Notes: generated by a model from the sequence alone, not told the origin. Counted from the first letter of the stretch, positions 35,123-45,621 are shown. The stretch: DNA of 62,529 nucleotides from Sedimenticola hydrogenitrophicus (GCF_025175675.1 NZ_JANIOA010000027.1:1-62529); one strand, 5' to 3'. Made by a program: numbers and translations.

Positions 35123-35270
35123 GGGTGTTCCCCTTCTCTGTGCTGGGAGTCTGTCGCCGGTGGTGGCATGTCCCGGCCCGAATCAACCCGCAGAAAACGG
35201 CTCCACGGATTAACATTATTGACCACGGATGGGCGCATAAGGTCACTCCGACTCCGACAGAGGCGGGGAG

Positions 35271-36182
35271 TCAGCGCGGATTGGTGATGGTGGCTATCTG
35301 CTGCCCCATCCGTATCTCGGTATCGGCGCCAAGCGTATCGCTCCATGCGACGGCATCCTTCGGGAACAGCAGCACCACGGTCGATCCCATGTTGAAGCGA
35401 CCCATCTCTTCACCCTTCCCCAGGAGAACAGGGGTGGCCGACGGCAGCGGCCCGTAACGCCACTGGCTGATGTGTCGCGAGGCGGGGGCGACCGTGCCCG
35501 CCCAGACCGTTTCCATACTGGCCACGAAAATAGCCCCCACCATGATCACGGCCATCGGGCCCTGTTCGGTCTCGAACAGGTTGACCAGCCGCTCATTGCG
35601 GCTGAACAGGCGCGGCACCACCCGGGTGGTGGAGGGGCTGACGCTGAACAGGCGGCCGGGGATGTGCAGCATCTTTTTCAATTCACCGGCCAGTGGCATG
35701 TGAATGCGGTGGTAATCCCGCGGCGAGAGATAGAGGGTGGCGAAATGACCGTCGCTGAACCGCTCACACCACTCCGCGTCGTCGCCCAGCAGCTCCCGCA
35801 GCGTGTAGCTCTGCCCCTTGGCCTGGAAGATGCGGCCGTTTTCGATCCTGCCGAGCTGACTGACGGTGCCATCGACTGGTGAGAGGACGGCAGCCTCGGC
35901 CTCGGCAAACGGGCGGGCCTCGGGCCGCAGCGCCCGGGTAAAGAAGGCGTTGAAACTGGCATAACGGGTCGGGTCCGGTTCCACGGCCAGCTCCATGTCC
36001 ACCTTGTAGAGCCGGATCACGCCGGCTATCAGCCGGTCCTTGAGCGGTGGCCACTCGATCCGGGTCAGCCAGTGCATGGCCTGGGACAGCAGGTGGTGTG
36101 GCAGCAGGTAGAGCAGCAGGGCAAACAGCTTGTCGGCCAGGCCGGCCGTCTTGGCCGGGGCCTCGGATTGGGGTTGATTCAT
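35271..36182 (-). CDS. psd: Phosphatidylserine decarboxylase
   Basis: The 303-aa proenzyme converts phosphatidylserine to phosphatidylethanolamine at the inner membrane. The self-cleavage site is in RFNMGSTVVLLF; Ser267 of the GST motif would become the pyruvoyl group of the small subunit. VLSPVDGTVSQLG and FATLYLSPRDYHRIHMP carry the conserved Asp and His residues of the family. The length matches the bacterial type-I enzyme. No partner gene such as pssA is adjacent. Confidence 0.95.
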   Translation of the reverse strand: MNQPQSEAPAKTAGLADKLFALLLYLLPHHLLSQAMHWLTRIEWPPLKDRLIAGVIRLYKVDMELAVEPDPTRYASFNAFFTRALRPEARPFAEAEAAVLSPVDGTVSQLGRIENGRIFQAKGQSYTLRELLGDDAEWCERFSDGHFATLYLSPRDYHRIHMPLAGELKKMLHIPGRLFSVSPSTTRVVPRLFSRNERLVNLFETEQGPMAVIMVGAIFVASMETVWAGTVAPASRHISQWRYGPLPSATPVLLGKGEEMGRFNMGSTVVLLFPKDAVAWSDTLGADTEIRMGQQIATITNPR

Positions 36183-36270
36183 CTACAGCGGTTCCGTTGA
36201 TTGCGGATAGTGGGGGGATACTACCGGCATCACCGGGTGAGGTAAATGCGCCCGTACCGGGGGCGGGCGC

Positions 36271-37086
36271 TCAGGCGATTGGTGTATCCGGGCGGTTGCC
36301 CCAGTCCGACCAGGAGCCCGGATAGCCTTTCACCCGCGGGAATCCCTGCGCCTTGAGCATCACATAGGTGAGAGACGAGCGATGATGGGTATGGCAGTAG
36401 GTGATCACTTCATGCTCTTTGCGGATGCCGAGATCGGTCAGCATCTGTTCCAGATCGGCATCCGGCTTGAGACGCAGGTTGCGCTGCTGGTCCAGGGCGA
36501 GCAGCCAGTCCATGTTGATGGCCCCGGGGATGTGTCCGGCCTTTTCCGCATATTTCTTGACGCCGCTGTACTCGTCCGCGCTACGGGCATCGAGCAGGGC
36601 AATGCCGGCATCGCCCAAGTGCTGTTTGATGTAGTCCCCATCGGCCACCGGGTCGGTGGTGGGTTGGGCCTGGAACTGTCGGGGGCTGGGCGTTGCCGCG
36701 GTCTGTTCCAGGGGATGACCCTCATTGGCCCAGGCATGGAGGCCGCCGTTCAGCAGCGAGAAACGGGTGTGGCCCATCACCTCCAGGGTCCAGAGCAGCC
36801 GTCCGGCCTTGCCGCCGCCCTCGTCGTCGTAGGCGACCACATGCACCGAATCATCTATACCCAAGGCGGAGAAGATTCGCTCAAGCTCGGCGGTTTCCGG
36901 CAGCAGGCCCATGGTTGGCTTGCGTATGGCGATGATCTGCCCGTAATCGAGATAGACGGCACCGGGGATGTGCAGTTCGGCGTAGGTGGCGGGCTTGGTC
37001 AGGTCCACCACCAGCAGGCCACTGTTGCCCAGTATCGGTTCGAGTGCATCGGCTTCGAGAATCAGCGGCAGGTCGGGTGCGTTCAT
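36271..37086 (-). CDS. Two-domain rhodanese-type sulfurtransferase
   Basis: The 271-aa protein has two rhodanese domains. The first is inactive-type (about 10-130, LVVDLTKPATYAELHIPGAV). The second is catalytic (about 145-270), with DARSADEYSG, AGHIPGAINMDW and the active loop YCHTHHRSS, where Cys accepts sulfur. The short ATG 37086 fits homologues; an upstream GTG at 37107 would add 7 residues. Thiosulfate or 3-mercaptopyruvate could be the donor. The CHTHHR loop is closer to thiosulfate sulfurtransferases, but I cannot decide. It lies 88 bp upstream of psd on the same strand. Confidence 0.88.
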   Translation of the reverse strand: MNAPDLPLILEADALEPILGNSGLLVVDLTKPATYAELHIPGAVYLDYGQIIAIRKPTMGLLPETAELERIFSALGIDDSVHVVAYDDEGGGKAGRLLWTLEVMGHTRFSLLNGGLHAWANEGHPLEQTAATPSPRQFQAQPTTDPVADGDYIKQHLGDAGIALLDARSADEYSGVKKYAEKAGHIPGAINMDWLLALDQQRNLRLKPDADLEQMLTDLGIRKEHEVITYCHTHHRSSLTYVMLKAQGFPRVKGYPGSWSDWGNRPDTPIA

Positions 37087-37281
37087 GGTTGGTCGTCCGG
37101 CGGTCACCTAAAAATAGAATAATGGTGGCGGATCGCCGGCTTTCAAGGCTTTACCCGGGCGTGCGTTTATATCAGGCAGTAACGCAGTTTCGTGGGGTGA
37201 GGAGGGGTACAAGGATGTACCGTTGACAAACCTGGGGAGGGCAGGCGCTGGCGCTTATTCACCCGACGGCTGTCCAGCAGT

Positions 37282-37305
37282 CGCCGCCCGATTTACCGGG
37301 CGGCG
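37282..37305. terminator. Hairpin downstream of the binding-protein gene
   Basis: A perfect 9-bp stem CGCCGCCCG/CGGGCGGCG closes the loop ATTTAC, 15 bp beyond the stop of the minus-strand binding-protein gene. There is no T-run on either side, so it may act as an mRNA 3'-end stabiliser or a weak terminator. Confidence 0.5.
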
Positions 37306-37319
37306 GCGATCTGGTTCTG

Positions 37320-38684
37320 TCAGGCAGGCAGATAGGGGCCCAGCTCACCGCTGAAGGTGGCGTGGTCGTAGACGGTATCCTCGCCTTTCACCTGTTCCAC
37401 GGTCTTCAGCAGGTCATACTGGCCGGTCATGCTGTCCGGCCCGTTCCCCTTCATCACCAGCATGTCCTTGAAACACTGATGATCCTCTCCCCGGTAGAAG
37501 GTCTGTCCCGGGCCGATGCCGGTATAGCGGGAATTTTCCAGGGTCTTGATCACCTCGGGTGGATAGAAGGTGCCGGCCTTCTCGCAAGCGTTGGCGTACA
37601 GCAGGGTCTGTACATAGCAGGTGTGGGCGGCCTGTGACGGCGGGAAGCCATACGCCTTGGTGAAGCTCTTCACAAAGGTCTGTGAGCCCGGGTCCTGCAG
37701 CGTCCAGTTCCAGCCGGTGGTGCCGTACACACCGTCGATATTGGCGGCCCCGGCACCCTTGGCCATCACCCGGCTGAACAGGGGCACCACCACCTCGATG
37801 TTCTTGCCGTTCTTCTGCAGATCGCGCAGGCCGAACTCCACCGCCTGGGTCAGGGAGTTCACCATGTCCTTGCCGTAGTGGTTGAGGATCAGCACATCGG
37901 CGTCGGAGTTGAGGATGGCGGTGATGAACATGGAGAAGTCATTCGATCCCAGCGGTGTCATGATGTTGTTCACCGTGGTCCAGCCCTCCTGCTCGGTGAA
38001 CTCCTTCATCGAGGCATACTGGGTGTGTCCCCAGGAGTAGTCGGCGGTCAGGTGGAAGGCGCGCCGGTCCTTGCCGTAATTCCGCGCCAGAACCGGTGCC
38101 AGTGCCTTGCCGCTCATGTAGGCGTTGAAAAAGTGACGGAAGCCGTAGCGACGCCGGTCCTTTCCTGTGGTGTCGTTGGAGTGGGTCAGCCCGCACATGA
38201 AGATGACCCCTTTCTCCTGGGCCAGGTATTGCTGGGCGATGGCCACCGCGCTGGAAGAGCCGCCGGAGAACATGATGACGCCGTCCTGCTCGATCATGCG
38301 GCGCGCACTGGTGCGCGCCGGCCCCGGACTGGACTGGGTATCGCCAATCACATATTCGACTTTTTTCCCCAGCACCCCGTTGCCCTTCAGGGCCAGCGGT
38401 TGCAAGGTGTTGAGCATGCCGCCGCCGTTGTTGATGTGCTGGACGGCCAGCTTGTAGGCACGTCCCTCATCGGCCCCCTCGTCGGCGTAGGCGCCGCTCT
38501 GCGGGTAGTTGAAGCCGAACTTCACACTGCTGCCCCTGACCGGATAGTTGCCGACCGCGTTTTCGGCCCAGGCGTCTTTTATAAAGAATAGGGGGGAACC
38601 GGCCGCGGCCACCGAGGCGGCCCCCAGCTTTATGAATCCACGCCGGGAAAGGGTACTGGACTTGTCAGAACGGTGATCTGTCAT
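37320..38684 (-). CDS. Tat-exported branched-chain amino acid/urea-type ABC substrate-binding protein
   Basis: The 454-aa precursor carries a twin-arginine signal (SRRGFIK, residues 13-19, then a hydrophobic Ala-rich stretch to about residue 40). The mature protein is a type-I periplasmic binding protein of the Leu/Ile/Val-urea-amide class. Conserved blocks include FNYPQSGAYADEGADEGRAY, MFSGGSSSAVAIAQQYLAQE and YSWGHTQYASMKEF. No permease or ATPase genes lie nearby, so it is an orphan that must use another transporter or serve as a sensor. Tat export suggests it folds, perhaps with a cofactor, before export. Confidence 0.88.
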   Translation of the reverse strand: MTDHRSDKSSTLSRRGFIKLGAASVAAAGSPLFFIKDAWAENAVGNYPVRGSSVKFGFNYPQSGAYADEGADEGRAYKLAVQHINNGGGMLNTLQPLALKGNGVLGKKVEYVIGDTQSSPGPARTSARRMIEQDGVIMFSGGSSSAVAIAQQYLAQEKGVIFMCGLTHSNDTTGKDRRRYGFRHFFNAYMSGKALAPVLARNYGKDRRAFHLTADYSWGHTQYASMKEFTEQEGWTTVNNIMTPLGSNDFSMFITAILNSDADVLILNHYGKDMVNSLTQAVEFGLRDLQKNGKNIEVVVPLFSRVMAKGAGAANIDGVYGTTGWNWTLQDPGSQTFVKSFTKAYGFPPSQAAHTCYVQTLLYANACEKAGTFYPPEVIKTLENSRYTGIGPGQTFYRGEDHQCFKDMLVMKGNGPDSMTGQYDLLKTVEQVKGEDTVYDHATFSGELGPYLPA

Positions 38685-39207
38685 CGCTATATCATCCTCT
38701 CACTGGGGCTTTGGCCCATCTCGTTATTAGGCGATTTCTGTCAAAAAACATCCCCGCTTGCTGGTCTTTTCGTCCCCCTGCGGCGTTGCCCCAGGCATCA
38801 CATAGTCCGACTATGCTTCGCCTGGGGCGCCTTGCAGGGAAACGAAAATCCTAGGTAATCCGGGATGTGCATTTCCGGCAATCGCCTTAGTAGTTCGATC
38901 AATACCCCAGGGGGAGTTCCGGGCACAAGACAGCCCTGTCGAATGCTTGCCGGGAACAACGACACCACCTAATAACTCATTGACCAAAAGCGGGCACCAG
39001 GCCTTTCGGTATTGTATTTTTTTGACTGCTCGCGGGTGACTGCCGTGCGTGACAGGCCCGGCATAGCACTGCATCGGCCGCTTTGCCGATTAATTGAGGA
39101 TTATTGCCGGTGTGGCCGCATTTTGTGAACCACCCGACAGTCATCCGCCGCTGGCCGGGTTCACCGGTACCCATATCAGCGTTAAGTCCGGCAGACTCCT
39201 GGACATG
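38685..39207. other. Gene-free stretch between binding-protein gene and tRNA
   Basis: This ~520-base stretch has no convincing gene on either strand. It contains the promoter region of the binding-protein gene and a large imperfect palindrome at 38767-38848 that looks like a dispersed repeat. Confidence 0.5.
38767..38848. repeat. 82-bp imperfect palindrome, REP-like
   Basis: Outer arms TTTTCGT/ACGAAAA enclose CCCCCTGC/GCAGGG, GCCCCAGGC/GCCTGGGGC and a central CATAGTCCGACTATG palindrome. The nested arms can fold into a long cruciform or hairpin. I recall similar elements as dispersed repeats in gammaproteobacterial genomes. Only one copy is in the window. Confidence 0.65.
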
Positions 39208-39246
39208 AAAAAAACCCGCTGAGGGGTGTTCCACAGCGGGTTTTTG
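39208..39246 (-). terminator. Terminator of the tRNA-Leu transcript
   Basis: On the minus strand, AACCCGCTG pairs with CAGCGGGTT and is followed by a T-run of about seven bases. It lies 5 bp beyond the 3' CCA of the tRNA gene and forms a clean intrinsic terminator. Confidence 0.88.
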
Positions 39247-39250
39247 CGAC

Positions 39251-39337
39251 TGGTACCGAGGGTCGGACTCGAACCGACAAGGGGTTGCCCCCGGGGGATT
39301 TTGAATCCCCTGTGTCTACCAATTTCACCACCCCGGC
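39251..39337 (-). tRNA. tRNA-Leu (anticodon CAA)
   Basis: The 87-nt gene has an encoded CCA end, a 7-bp acceptor stem (GCCGGGG/CCTCGGT with one non-standard pair), and a D-arm with GAAATTGGTAGAC. The anticodon stem-loop is GGGGA-TTCAAAA-TCCCC (anticodon CAA, reading UUG), and a long class-II variable arm follows. GGTTCGAGTCC is the T-arm loop. An intrinsic terminator follows at once. It is divergent from queA. Confidence 0.96.
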
Positions 39338-39442
39338 ATACGAAGACGCGTAGTATAATCTTTTCATGGGGCAGTGCAATCCCTCCAGGGCGCGCCACAG
39401 AAGCCTTGGCGGGATAGCAGTCTATGGTAATATGCGCCCCCC

Positions 39443-40474
39443 ATGCAGAGAAGCGACTTCCACTACGATCTCCCCGATGAGCTGATTGCCCAGTTTCCGA
39501 CCGGAAACCGGCAGGACAGCCGGCTACTGCATCTGCCGGGCGGTACGGAGGCGCCGGTCGATCGCCTGTTTGTTGACCTGCCCTCGCTGCTGCAGCCCGG
39601 TGACCTGCTGGTGTTTAATGATACCCGGGTGATGCGGGCTCGGCTGTTCGGCCGCAAGGCGAGCGGCGGACGGGTTGAACTGCTGATCGAGCGGGTGCTG
39701 GAACCGGGCCTGGGTCTTGCCCATATCCGGGCCAGCAAGTCACCCAAGGCGGGTAGCCGCATTTTGCTGGAAGGCGGCGGTGAACTGGAGGTCCGGGGGC
39801 GGCAGGAGGATCTGTTTGTCATTGCCTCCCATGACGCCGATCTCCATGAACTGATGCGGCGGTCTGGACATATGCCGCTCCCTCCCTATATCTGCCGCGA
39901 CGATGAGGCACTGGATGAGGAGCGCTACCAGACCGTCTACTCCGATCGCGAGGGGGCGGTGGCGGCTCCCACCGCGGGTCTCCATTTTGACCATGACATG
40001 CTGCAACGGCTGGATGCCATGGGGATCGAGCGCGCCTGCGTCACCCTGCATGTGGGCGCCGGCACCTTCCGGCCGGTGCGGGTCGATCGCCTGGAGGCGC
40101 ACGTCATGCACAGCGAGTACGCGGAGGTGAGCCCGGAGGTGTGCGCGCGGGTGCGTGCGGCGCGTGCCCGGGGCAACCGGGTGGTGGCGGTCGGCACCAC
40201 CAGTGTGCGCAGTCTGGAGTCCGCCTCCCGGGAGGGGGAGATACAGCCGTTCTGTGGGGATACCCGGCTGTTCATCACCCCGGGTTACCGGTTCCGCAGA
40301 GTGGATGCCCTGGTGACCAACTTTCATCTGCCGGAATCCACCCTGCTGATGCTGGTGGCGGCCTTCTCCGGGTATGAGCGGATCATGGCGGCGTACCGGC
40401 ATGCGGTCGCCCGGCGTTACCGTTTTTTCAGTTATGGGGATGCGATGTTTCTGGAGCGTTCGGCCGGGCCATAA
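39443..40474 (+). CDS. queA: S-adenosylmethionine:tRNA ribosyltransferase-isomerase
   Basis: The 343-aa enzyme adds the epoxycyclopentane group to preQ1 in tRNA, the penultimate step of queuosine synthesis. Family blocks include [14 protein letters not shown] at the N-terminus, [32 protein letters not shown] and [18 protein letters not shown] near the C-terminus. The length is typical. It is the first of a run continuing with tgt, yajC, secD and secF, the usual gammaproteobacterial order. Confidence 0.97.
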   Translation: MQRSDFHYDLPDELIAQFPTGNRQDSRLLHLPGGTEAPVDRLFVDLPSLLQPGDLLVFNDTRVMRARLFGRKASGGRVELLIERVLEPGLGLAHIRASKSPKAGSRILLEGGGELEVRGRQEDLFVIASHDADLHELMRRSGHMPLPPYICRDDEALDEERYQTVYSDREGAVAAPTAGLHFDHDMLQRLDAMGIERACVTLHVGAGTFRPVRVDRLEAHVMHSEYAEVSPEVCARVRAARARGNRVVAVGTTSVRSLESASREGEIQPFCGDTRLFITPGYRFRRVDALVTNFHLPESTLLMLVAAFSGYERIMAAYRHAVARRYRFFSYGDAMFLERSAGP

Positions 40475-40491
40475 TCGCCAGGCAAAAAAAA

Positions 40492-40512
40492 CGCGGCAAG
40501 TGGATTGCCGCG
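40492..40512. terminator. Hairpin between queA and tgt
   Basis: An 8-bp stem CGCGGCAA/TTGCCGCG closes a 5-nt loop and is preceded by an A-run on the plus strand. A T-run follows only on the minus strand, so it is not a canonical terminator for queA. It may stabilise the mRNA end. Confidence 0.4.
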
Positions 40513-40632
40513 TAAATAAATCCACCAAAGGAGGATGGAGGAGTGTGTACTGAGTTGTTTTTCAGTACATGCGTAGTTTCTAATATATGCTGCATTGTGT
40601 CAAGTCGTTAAAATCCATTTATGTTGATATAA

Positions 40633-41730
<1,098 letters not shown>

Positions 41731-41918
41731 TCTGCCGGCTTGAAAAACCATCCATGGGGTCTCATCTTCGGGTATCGCCCCGTCCTTGATCGGCCGGTGG
41801 TGGTGATAAATTCTTTAATCATAACAACTGTGGCATAATGCCCCGCTTGTGATTCCCGCACGGTGTGGTCCGTGCCGAATCAGTACATTTTGACCACTTG
41901 ACTTAAGGTAAGAACACC

Positions 41919-42251
41919 ATGAGTTTCTTTATTTCAGATGCCCTGGCCCAGGCGGCTGGCGACGGTGCGGGTTCAGCCGGTTTGGAAGGCCTGATCCTGC
42001 CGATCGGCCTGATTATCATGCTCTATTTCCTGATGATTCGTCCGCAGATGAAGCGTCAGAAGGAGCATAAAAAACTGGTCGAGACCCTGGCCAAGGGCGA
42101 TGAGGTACAGACCGAAGGCGGATTGATGGGCAGGATCTCCGATCTGGGTGAGAACTTCGTCAAGGTCGAAATCGCCGAAGGGGTCGAGGTCAAGATCCGC
42201 CGTCAGGCAGTGGCGGCCATCATGCCCAAAGGCTCCCTGAAAGAGCTGTAA
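41919..42251 (+). CDS. yajC: Sec translocase accessory protein YajC
   Basis: The 110-aa protein has one membrane helix (about 23-45, ILPIGLIIMLYFLMIRPQMK) followed by a cytoplasmic domain. That domain carries KGDEVQTEGGLMGRISDL, the YajC signature. It associates with SecDF and YidC at the inner membrane. Its gene sits directly before secD, as usual. The ~190-bp gap upstream may carry its own promoter. Confidence 0.96.
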   Translation: MSFFISDALAQAAGDGAGSAGLEGLILPIGLIIMLYFLMIRPQMKRQKEHKKLVETLAKGDEVQTEGGLMGRISDLGENFVKVEIAEGVEVKIRRQAVAAIMPKGSLKEL

Positions 42252-42257
42252 TCACTG

Positions 42258-42277
42258 GCCGGCCCGTGCGGGCCGGC
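42258..42277 (+). terminator. Hairpin between yajC and secD
   Basis: An 8-bp GC stem GCCGGCCC/GGGCCGGC closes the loop GTGC and is followed by TGTTTCG. The weak T-tract suggests partial termination or mRNA processing between yajC and secD rather than a full stop. Confidence 0.4.
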
Positions 42278-42342
42278 TGTTTCGTAGGGCCCCCGGGTTG
42301 CTCCGGCGTATCCCTGTAGAGTTTCCGCAACAACAGATAACG

Positions 42343-44196
42343 ATGAACCGATATCCTCTCTGGAAGAACCTCCTCGTAGTGGTGCTGGTGCTGTTTGGCC
42401 TGCTCTACGCCCTGCCCAATGTTTTTGACCAGGACCCTTCACTGGAGATCAGTGGCAGCCGTCGGGCCACGGTCGGTTCCGCGACCGAACAAACGGTTCG
42501 CACGGCCCTGGACAAGGCAAACATCGCAATCAAGTCAACCGATGCCGGCGACGACAAGCTGCTGGTCCGGTTCAACGACTCGGAGAGTCAGTTGCGGGCC
42601 AAGGAGATGCTGGAGACCACCCTGGGCGGCGATTATACCCAGGCCCTGACGCTCTCCACCGACGTGCCGGGCTGGCTGCAGAGCGTGGGCGCGCTGCCCA
42701 TGTACCTGGGTCTGGATCTGCGCGGCGGTATCCATGTGCTGATCGATGTCGACATGGACGCGGCGGTGAGCCAGGCGATGGAACGCTACAACGGTGATCT
42801 GCGCACCCTGTTGCGGGATGAGAAGCTGCGTTATAGCCGGGTGGCCGTCCGTGATGACGCCATCCTGGTCTCGTTCAAGGAGGCCGGGCTGCGCGACCAG
42901 GCGCTGGATGTCATCGGCAACGAGTACCGCGACCTGCAGTTGGAAGCCCTGGACGAGGGGGATGATTTTCTGGTCCAGGCGAAAATGAGTCCCAGCGAAC
43001 AGCGCGCGGTGAAGAAATTTGCCCTGGACCAGAACATTACCACCCTGCGTAACCGGGTCAACGCCCTGGGGGTCTCGGAGCCGGTAATCCAGCAGCAGGG
43101 CGAGCGGCGTATCGTGGTGCAGCTCCCGGGCGCCCAGGACCCCTCGAAACTCAAGGAGCTGCTCGGTGCCACGGCTACCCTGGAGTATCGCCTGGAGGAT
43201 ACCGAGCACAGCGTGGAGGATGCGCTGGCCGGCCGGGTGCCGCCCGGCTCCCGATTGTACCAGACCCGTGATGGCCGGCCGATTCTGTTGAAACGGCGGG
43301 TGATCGTGACCGGCAACCAGATCACCGACGCCTCGTCCGGCTTCGATCAGCGTACCGGCAGTCCCATGGTGTCGGTCAGCCTGGACAGTCAGGGTGCGCG
43401 GCGCATGCGCAATGTGACCACCGAAAACGTCAACAAGCCGATGGCGGTGGTGTTTATCGAAACCCGTAAGGATACCCGCCTGGTGAATGGCCAGCCGGTG
43501 ACCCGCAAGGTCCAGGTGGAGGAGGTGATCAGTGTTGCCAATATCATCGAGCCGTTCGGGCGCCGCTTCCAGACCACCGGTCTGGACAGCCCGGAAGAGG
43601 CCCACGACCTGGCGCTGTTGCTGCGCGCCGGTGCCCTGGCGGCGCCGATCGATATCGTCGAGGAGCGAACCATTGGTCCCAGCCTGGGGCAGGATAATAT
43701 CGATCAGGGCTTTGCCTCGGTACTGATCGGCCTGGCCGTGGTGATGATCTTCATGGCCATCTACTATAAGGTGTTCGGCCTGGTGGCCAATATGGCGCTG
43801 TTGCTGAACCTGGTGTTCATCGTGGCGGTGCTCTCCATGCTGCAGGCGACTCTGACTCTGCCCGGTATCGCCGGTATCGTGCTCACGGTCGGTATGGCGG
43901 TGGATGCCAATGTACTGATCTTCGAGCGTATTCGTGAGGAGATTCGCAACGGCAGCACCCCCCAGGCGAGCATCTTTGCCGGTTACGAGAAGGCGCTCTC
44001 CACCATCGTGGATGCCAATATCACCACATTGATTGCCGCCGTGGTGTTGTTCAGCTTTGGTACCGGACCGATCAAGGGCTTTGCCGTCACCCTGTTTATC
44101 GGCATCCTGACCTCCATGTTTACCGCCATTGTGGGCACCCGCGCCGTGGTCAATCTGATCTATGGCGGCAAGCGTGTCGCCCGGCTCAGTATCTGA
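42343..44196 (+). CDS. secD: Protein translocase subunit SecD
   Basis: Starting at ATG 42343 (MNRYPLWKN, as in homologues), the 617-aa protein has one N-terminal helix. A large periplasmic domain follows (P1 head and base, including DLRGGIHVLIDVDMD and LEYRLEDTEHSVED). Five further helices contain AGIVLTVGMAVDANVLIFER. SecD uses the proton gradient to pull proteins through SecYEG. A longer frame from 42298 would add 15 residues and is less likely. secF follows after 14 bp. Confidence 0.97.
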   Translation: MNRYPLWKNLLVVVLVLFGLLYALPNVFDQDPSLEISGSRRATVGSATEQTVRTALDKANIAIKSTDAGDDKLLVRFNDSESQLRAKEMLETTLGGDYTQALTLSTDVPGWLQSVGALPMYLGLDLRGGIHVLIDVDMDAAVSQAMERYNGDLRTLLRDEKLRYSRVAVRDDAILVSFKEAGLRDQALDVIGNEYRDLQLEALDEGDDFLVQAKMSPSEQRAVKKFALDQNITTLRNRVNALGVSEPVIQQQGERRIVVQLPGAQDPSKLKELLGATATLEYRLEDTEHSVEDALAGRVPPGSRLYQTRDGRPILLKRRVIVTGNQITDASSGFDQRTGSPMVSVSLDSQGARRMRNVTTENVNKPMAVVFIETRKDTRLVNGQPVTRKVQVEEVISVANIIEPFGRRFQTTGLDSPEEAHDLALLLRAGALAAPIDIVEERTIGPSLGQDNIDQGFASVLIGLAVVMIFMAIYYKVFGLVANMALLLNLVFIVAVLSMLQATLTLPGIAGIVLTVGMAVDANVLIFERIREEIRNGSTPQASIFAGYEKALSTIVDANITTLIAAVVLFSFGTGPIKGFAVTLFIGILTSMFTAIVGTRAVVNLIYGGKRVARLSI

Positions 44197-44210
44197 TTGG
44201 GATAACTCTG

Positions 44211-45149
44211 ATGCAGATTTTTAAACGAACGACCGAAATCGACTTCATGGGCAAGCGAAATCTGGCCGCGACCCTCTCGGTGCTGCTGGTGCTGATCTCG
44301 CTCGGTTCCGTCCTGGTGCGCGGACTGAGCCTCGGGATCGACTTTACCGGGGGAACTCTGGTCGAGGTCGGTTACGAGCAGGCGGTGGAGCTGTCCAAGG
44401 TGCGGGGAGTCCTGGGTGAGGGCGGCTTCGGCGATGCGCAGGTACAGCACTTCGGTACCTCCCGGGATGTGCTGGTGCGGCTACCGCCCCAGGCGGAACT
44501 GGCGAGCGCCGAACTCAGCGACCGTGCCTTCGCCGCGCTGAAACAGGCGCAGGCCGGCGAGGCCACGCTGCGTCGGGTGGAGTTCGTCGGTCCCCAGGTC
44601 GGTGACGAGCTGACCGAGGATGGAGGGCTGGCGATGCTCTACGCCCTGATTGGCATCCTGGTCTACGTGGCGCTGCGTTTCGAATACCGCTTTGCCCTGG
44701 GCTCGGTGATCGCCCTCGTTCACGACGTGGTGATCACCCTGGGCATCTTCTCCCTGTTCCAGATCGAGTTCGATCTGACCGTGCTGGCGGCCATTCTGGC
44801 GGTGATCGGCTACTCGCTGAATGACACCATCGTGGTGTTTGACCGTATCCGGGAAAATTTCCGCAAGATGCGCAAGGGGAGTGCGGTGGAGATTATCAAC
44901 AGTTCGCTGAACCAGACCCTGTCGCGTACCCTGATGACCTCCCTGACCACGCTGCTGGTGCTGGTCGCCCTGTTCGTGTTTGGTGGCGAGATCATTCACG
45001 GCTTTGCCTTTGCGCTGATTATCGGCGTCCTGGTCGGTACCTACTCCTCGATCTATGTGGCCAGCACCGCGGTGTTGATGCTGGGCATCAGCAAGGCGGA
45101 CCTCATGCCGGTGGTCAAAGAGGGTGCCGAGGTGGACGCCGAACCCTGA
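44211..45149 (+). CDS. secF: Protein translocase subunit SecF
   Basis: The 312-aa inner-membrane protein begins MQIFKRTTEIDFMGKRN. SLGIDFTGGTLVEVGYE lies in the periplasmic part. The C-terminal helices contain VIGYSLNDTIVVFDRIREN and NQTLSRTLMTSLTTLLVL. It forms the SecDF complex with the preceding gene's product. A strong terminator follows at 45177-45215. Confidence 0.97.
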   Translation: MQIFKRTTEIDFMGKRNLAATLSVLLVLISLGSVLVRGLSLGIDFTGGTLVEVGYEQAVELSKVRGVLGEGGFGDAQVQHFGTSRDVLVRLPPQAELASAELSDRAFAALKQAQAGEATLRRVEFVGPQVGDELTEDGGLAMLYALIGILVYVALRFEYRFALGSVIALVHDVVITLGIFSLFQIEFDLTVLAAILAVIGYSLNDTIVVFDRIRENFRKMRKGSAVEIINSSLNQTLSRTLMTSLTTLLVLVALFVFGGEIIHGFAFALIIGVLVGTYSSIYVASTAVLMLGISKADLMPVVKEGAEVDAEP

Positions 45150-45176
45150 GGCCGGCGGGAAAATAACAAGCAGTAA

Positions 45177-45215
45177 AAAGCCCGGCGGGGGAGAGCCACC
45201 CGCCGGGCTTTTTTT
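45177..45215 (+). terminator. Terminator of the yajC-secDF operon
   Basis: CCCGGCGGG (45181-45189) pairs with CCCGCCGGG (45199-45207), extended by AAAAG/CTTTT, and is followed by a T-run. It is a clear intrinsic terminator; the A-tract on the other side could make it bidirectional for the small minus-strand gene. Confidence 0.92.
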
Positions 45216-45229
45216 GTGTGTGGTCGAGG

Positions 45230-45475
45230 CTATCCGCAGGCGCGTTTGAGGTTGGGAAAATCGATAATCGCTGCCTCGGTTTTCCTGGCATCTGTCCGCC
45301 GCTGGTTTGGTCTGCCGGTCTGTGCCGGACGGATCTCGAGGATTTCGAAATCGGTGGTATCGGCACAGAGTGAGGATTCCAGAGAGAGTTCAAGCAGGCC
45401 ATCCAGCACGTCGCGCATGATCATCTCAAGTGCACGATCACTGATCGTAACGGTGATATTTGAATTGTCCTTCAT
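45230..45475 (-). CDS. Small hypothetical protein (81 aa)
   Basis: The 81-aa protein starts at ATG 45475 behind a good GGAGGT ribosome site. It is soluble, with a helical core (ALEMIMRDVLDGLLELSL) and a basic C-terminal part (TGRPNQRRTDARKTE). It has one Cys near the centre and one near the end. No family is recognised. It converges on secF and shares the bidirectional terminator region. Confidence 0.6.
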   Translation of the reverse strand: MKDNSNITVTISDRALEMIMRDVLDGLLELSLESSLCADTTDFEILEIRPAQTGRPNQRRTDARKTEAAIIDFPNLKRACG

Positions 45476-45621
45476 GGCACCCGACCTCCAAAGTGCCCAA
45501 TGAATGTGGCACCTCCTATGAACTTAACCGGGTTATCGGGCCGGGTCTGAAAAACTTTAGGTCCCGCTCAAGAATAATTCCGTAGTACCGAGGGTGTTGT
45601 TGGGTCACGCAGGCCGTACTC

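Noticed and set aside
39338-39442. preQ1 riboswitch upstream of queA
   Set aside because: The ~105-base leader shows no preQ1 pseudoknot pattern that I can recognise, and queA is not a preQ1 synthesis gene.
42535-43605. Minus-strand open frame opposite secD
   Set aside because: Shadow of a well-supported secD gene; His/Gln-rich composition typical of antisense frames.
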